NCBI RefSeq assembly: GCF_021404545.1
Contig: NZ_JAAWWD010000005.1
Span: forward strand, 34,036-98,035
Source: Aestuariivita sp.
Lineage (GTDB): Bacteria > Pseudomonadota > Alphaproteobacteria > Rhodobacterales > Rhodobacteraceae
DNA length: 64,000 bases
Direction: 5' to 3'
Below are positions 62,374-64,000 of this stretch, piece after piece (the first letter of the stretch is position 1; each line of letters begins with the position of its first letter). The notes beneath the pieces are model-generated. The model was not told the origin of the DNA, made no database searches, and saw only the letters and a program-made list of their open reading frames with translations. The position numbers and the translations under genes were made by a program.

Positions 62374-64000
62374 TGGGCGTAGCCGATGGATTGCAGCGCG
62401 GTTTTGATCTCATCGAGGATGGCGGGATCATCGATGGTGGCGGGCATCTTGAACGCCTCGCCATCGGCGATCTTGACCATCGTGGCGCGCAGGATCTTGC
62501 CTGACCGGGTTTTGGGCAACCTATCCACCACCACCGCCAGCTTGAATGCCGCTACGGGGCCGATTTTCTCGCGTACCAGCTTGACGACCTCTCTCGTGAC
62601 CTCTTCATGCGGGCGATTCACGCCGTTTGAGAGGCACAAAAATCCCACCGGCATCTGGCCCTTGAGGGTATCGGTCACGCCGATCACTGCACATTCGGCC
62701 ACATCCGGGTGCGCGGCCAGCACCTCTTCCATCCCGCCTGTTGACAGGCGATGACCCGCCACGTTGATCACGTCATCGGTGCGCGCCATGATATAGAGGT
62801 ACCCGTCCTCGTCGATCATGCCTGCATCGCCGGTCTCATAAAACCCTGGGAACGCGTTGAGGTAGGATGTCTGAAACCGGTCTTCCGCATTCCAGAGCGT
62901 GGGCAGCGTGCCCGGGGGCAAAGGCAGCTTGACGACGATGGCACCTAATTCTCCGGCGGGCAGGGGATGGCCCGCATCGTCAAGGATCTGAACATCGTAA
63001 CCGGGCATCGGCACCGAGGGTGATCCGATCTTGACTGGCAAGGCCTCGATCCCCGCGGGCATGCCTGCGATCGTCCAGCCGGTTTCGGTCTGCCACCAGT
63101 GGTCATAGACCGGCACGCCCAGGGCGTTGCCCGCCCATTCGATCGTGTCGGGATCGGCGCGTTCGCCCGCCAGATAGAGCGCGCGCAGCGACGAAAGATC
63201 GTATTTGCCGATATGCGCGCCCTTGGGATCTTCCCGCTTGACCGCGCGGATGGCCGTGGGAGCGGTGAAAAAACTGGTCACCTTATGTTCAGCAATCACC
63301 CGCCAGAAGGTGCCGGGATCGGGAGTGCCCACTGGCTTGCCCTCGAACACGATGGTGGTGTTGCCGTGGATCAGCGGCCCGTAGCAGATATAGGAATGGC
63401 CCACGACCCAGCCCACGTCCGAAGCGGCCCAGAAGACCTCTCCCGGTTCGACGTTGTAGATGTTCTTCATCGTCCAGTTGAGCGCCACCAGATGGCCGCC
63501 GGTATGGCGCACAACGCCTTTGGGCGCGCCCGTCGTGCCCGACGTATACAGGATATAGGCCGGGTGATTGCCCGGCACCGGCACGCATTCGGCGGGCGCC
63601 ACACCGGCCTGAAACCCGTGCCAATCGACGTCCCGCCCGGGGGTGAGATGCGCAACTTCTTGTTCGCGCTGGAAGATCACGCAGAATTCGGGCTGATGCG
63701 TGGCAAGGTCTATGGCGCCATCCAGAAGCGGTTTGTAATGGACCACGCGCCCCGGCTCCAGCCCGCAGGAGGCCGCGATGATCGCCTTGGGTGTGCAATC
63801 GTCGATGCGCACGGCCAGTTCATTGGCCGCAAACCCGCCAAAGACCACAGAATGAATGGCGCCGATCCGCGCGCAGGCCAGCATTGCCTCCAGCGCCTCC
63901 GGGCCCATGGGACATGTAGATTTGACCCGGTCACCGGCCCCCGGGACCCCCCTGCGCCCAGGGGCCCCGCCACGAGGGGGAACCCGGGGAATACCCACAA
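62370..64000 (-). CDS. prpE: propionyl-CoA synthetase (5' end beyond the window)
   Basis: The C-terminal about 540 residues of an acyl-CoA synthetase are present; full PrpE is about 630. ATP-binding motif YTSGTTGAPKGVVRHTGG, ALYLAGERADPDT, VYDHWWQTETGWTI, YLYIMARTDDVINVAGHRLS and the A10 region KTRSGKILRATM with its regulatory/catalytic Lys are clear. VRHTGG and the RSGKILRATM end favour propionyl- over acetyl-CoA synthetase. It would feed PccAB. The first about 35 codons at the window edge read abnormally (GDRVKSTCPMGPEA where GDRVxIYMPMxPEA is expected), with compensating indels suggestive of sequencing error. Confidence 0.9.
   Translation of the reverse strand, partial: VGIPRVPPRGGAPGRRGVPGAGDRVKSTCPMGPEALEAMLACARIGAIHSVVFGGFAANELAVRIDDCTPKAIIAASCGLEPGRVVHYKPLLDGAIDLATHQPEFCVIFQREQEVAHLTPGRDVDWHGFQAGVAPAECVPVPGNHPAYILYTSGTTGAPKGVVRHTGGHLVALNWTMKNIYNVEPGEVFWAASDVGWVVGHSYICYGPLIHGNTTIVFEGKPVGTPDPGTFWRVIAEHKVTSFFTAPTAIRAVKREDPKGAHIGKYDLSSLRALYLAGERADPDTIEWAGNALGVPVYDHWWQTETGWTIAGMPAGIEALPVKIGSPSVPMPGYDVQILDDAGHPLPAGELGAIVVKLPLPPGTLPTLWNAEDRFQTSYLNAFPGFYETGDAGMIDEDGYLYIMARTDDVINVAGHRLSTGGMEEVLAAHPDVAECAVIGVTDTLKGQMPVGFLCLSNGVNRPHEEVTREVVKLVREKIGPVAAFKLAVVVDRLPKTRSGKILRATMVKIADGEAFKMPATIDDPAILDEIKTALQSIGYAQ

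Noticed and set aside
1..64000. CRISPR array, tRNA, rRNA or prophage
   Set aside because: No regularly spaced repeats, no T-loop/CCA-like tRNA sequences, no rRNA-like stretches and no phage structural genes were found on reading both strands.

Overview
The window is chromosomal DNA from a GC-rich alphaproteobacterium of the Rhodobacteraceae (Roseobacter group). It is probably an aerobic anoxygenic phototroph, because it carries a puc (LH2 antenna) operon behind a paired TGT-N12-ACA (PpsR/CrtJ-type) operator and a biliverdin-type bacteriophytochrome. It also carries the PccR-controlled propionyl-CoA pathway, gcrA and hdaA, all familiar in this family. The reaction-centre and pigment-synthesis genes (puf, bch, crt) are not in the window. 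No tRNA, rRNA, prophage or CRISPR array was seen.

Layout. 1-3.5 kb: glutathione transferase, GMC oxidoreductase, secreted nuclease, DUF465 protein. 3.5-4.7 kb: a two-gene operon of unknown exported proteins. 4.8-19.4 kb: propionate block with pccR, an MFS efflux pump, pccB, small cupin/lipoprotein/hypothetical genes, pccA, a sulfotransferase-like gene, methylmalonyl-CoA mutase, then SnoaL, VOC and GNAT genes. 19.5-21.7 kb: TerB/DnaJ protein, a phosphatase/nuclease and a periplasmic protein. 21.7-27.2 kb (minus strand): AI-2E transporter, hdaA, ppk1, ppx. 27.4-30.3 kb: pucBAC plus an unknown repeat-bearing gene closed by a strong terminator. 30.4-37 kb: fasciclin protein, proS, a gap with three perfect DnaA boxes, Hint protein, lolCD, Ldh-type dehydrogenase. 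37-42 kb: radical SAM protein with permuted cysteine layout, rimO, AsmA. 42-48.5 kb (minus strand): phosphomannomutase, kdsA, kpsE, kpsT and nhaA. 48.6-51.1 kb: a uracil-DNA glycosylase-type gene cut by an intact IS1595-type element. 51-64 kb: SseB, YHS protein, a 1-kb gene-poor gap, bacteriophytochrome kinase, phosphotransferase, Nudix hydrolase, gcrA, ABC-2 permease, DMT exporter, amidase and the 3' part of prpE.

How the genes work together. PrpE activates propionate; PccAB carboxylates propionyl-CoA; methylmalonyl-CoA mutase delivers succinyl-CoA; PccR senses short acyl-CoA and has TTTGCAAA-type boxes before both its own gene and pccB. PpsR sites and the phytochrome point to light and oxygen control of antenna synthesis. 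KpsT/KpsE, KdsA and ManB supply capsule export and sugar precursors. Two families of dispersed palindromic repeats are present. The last roughly 100 bases look like error-rich contig-end sequence.
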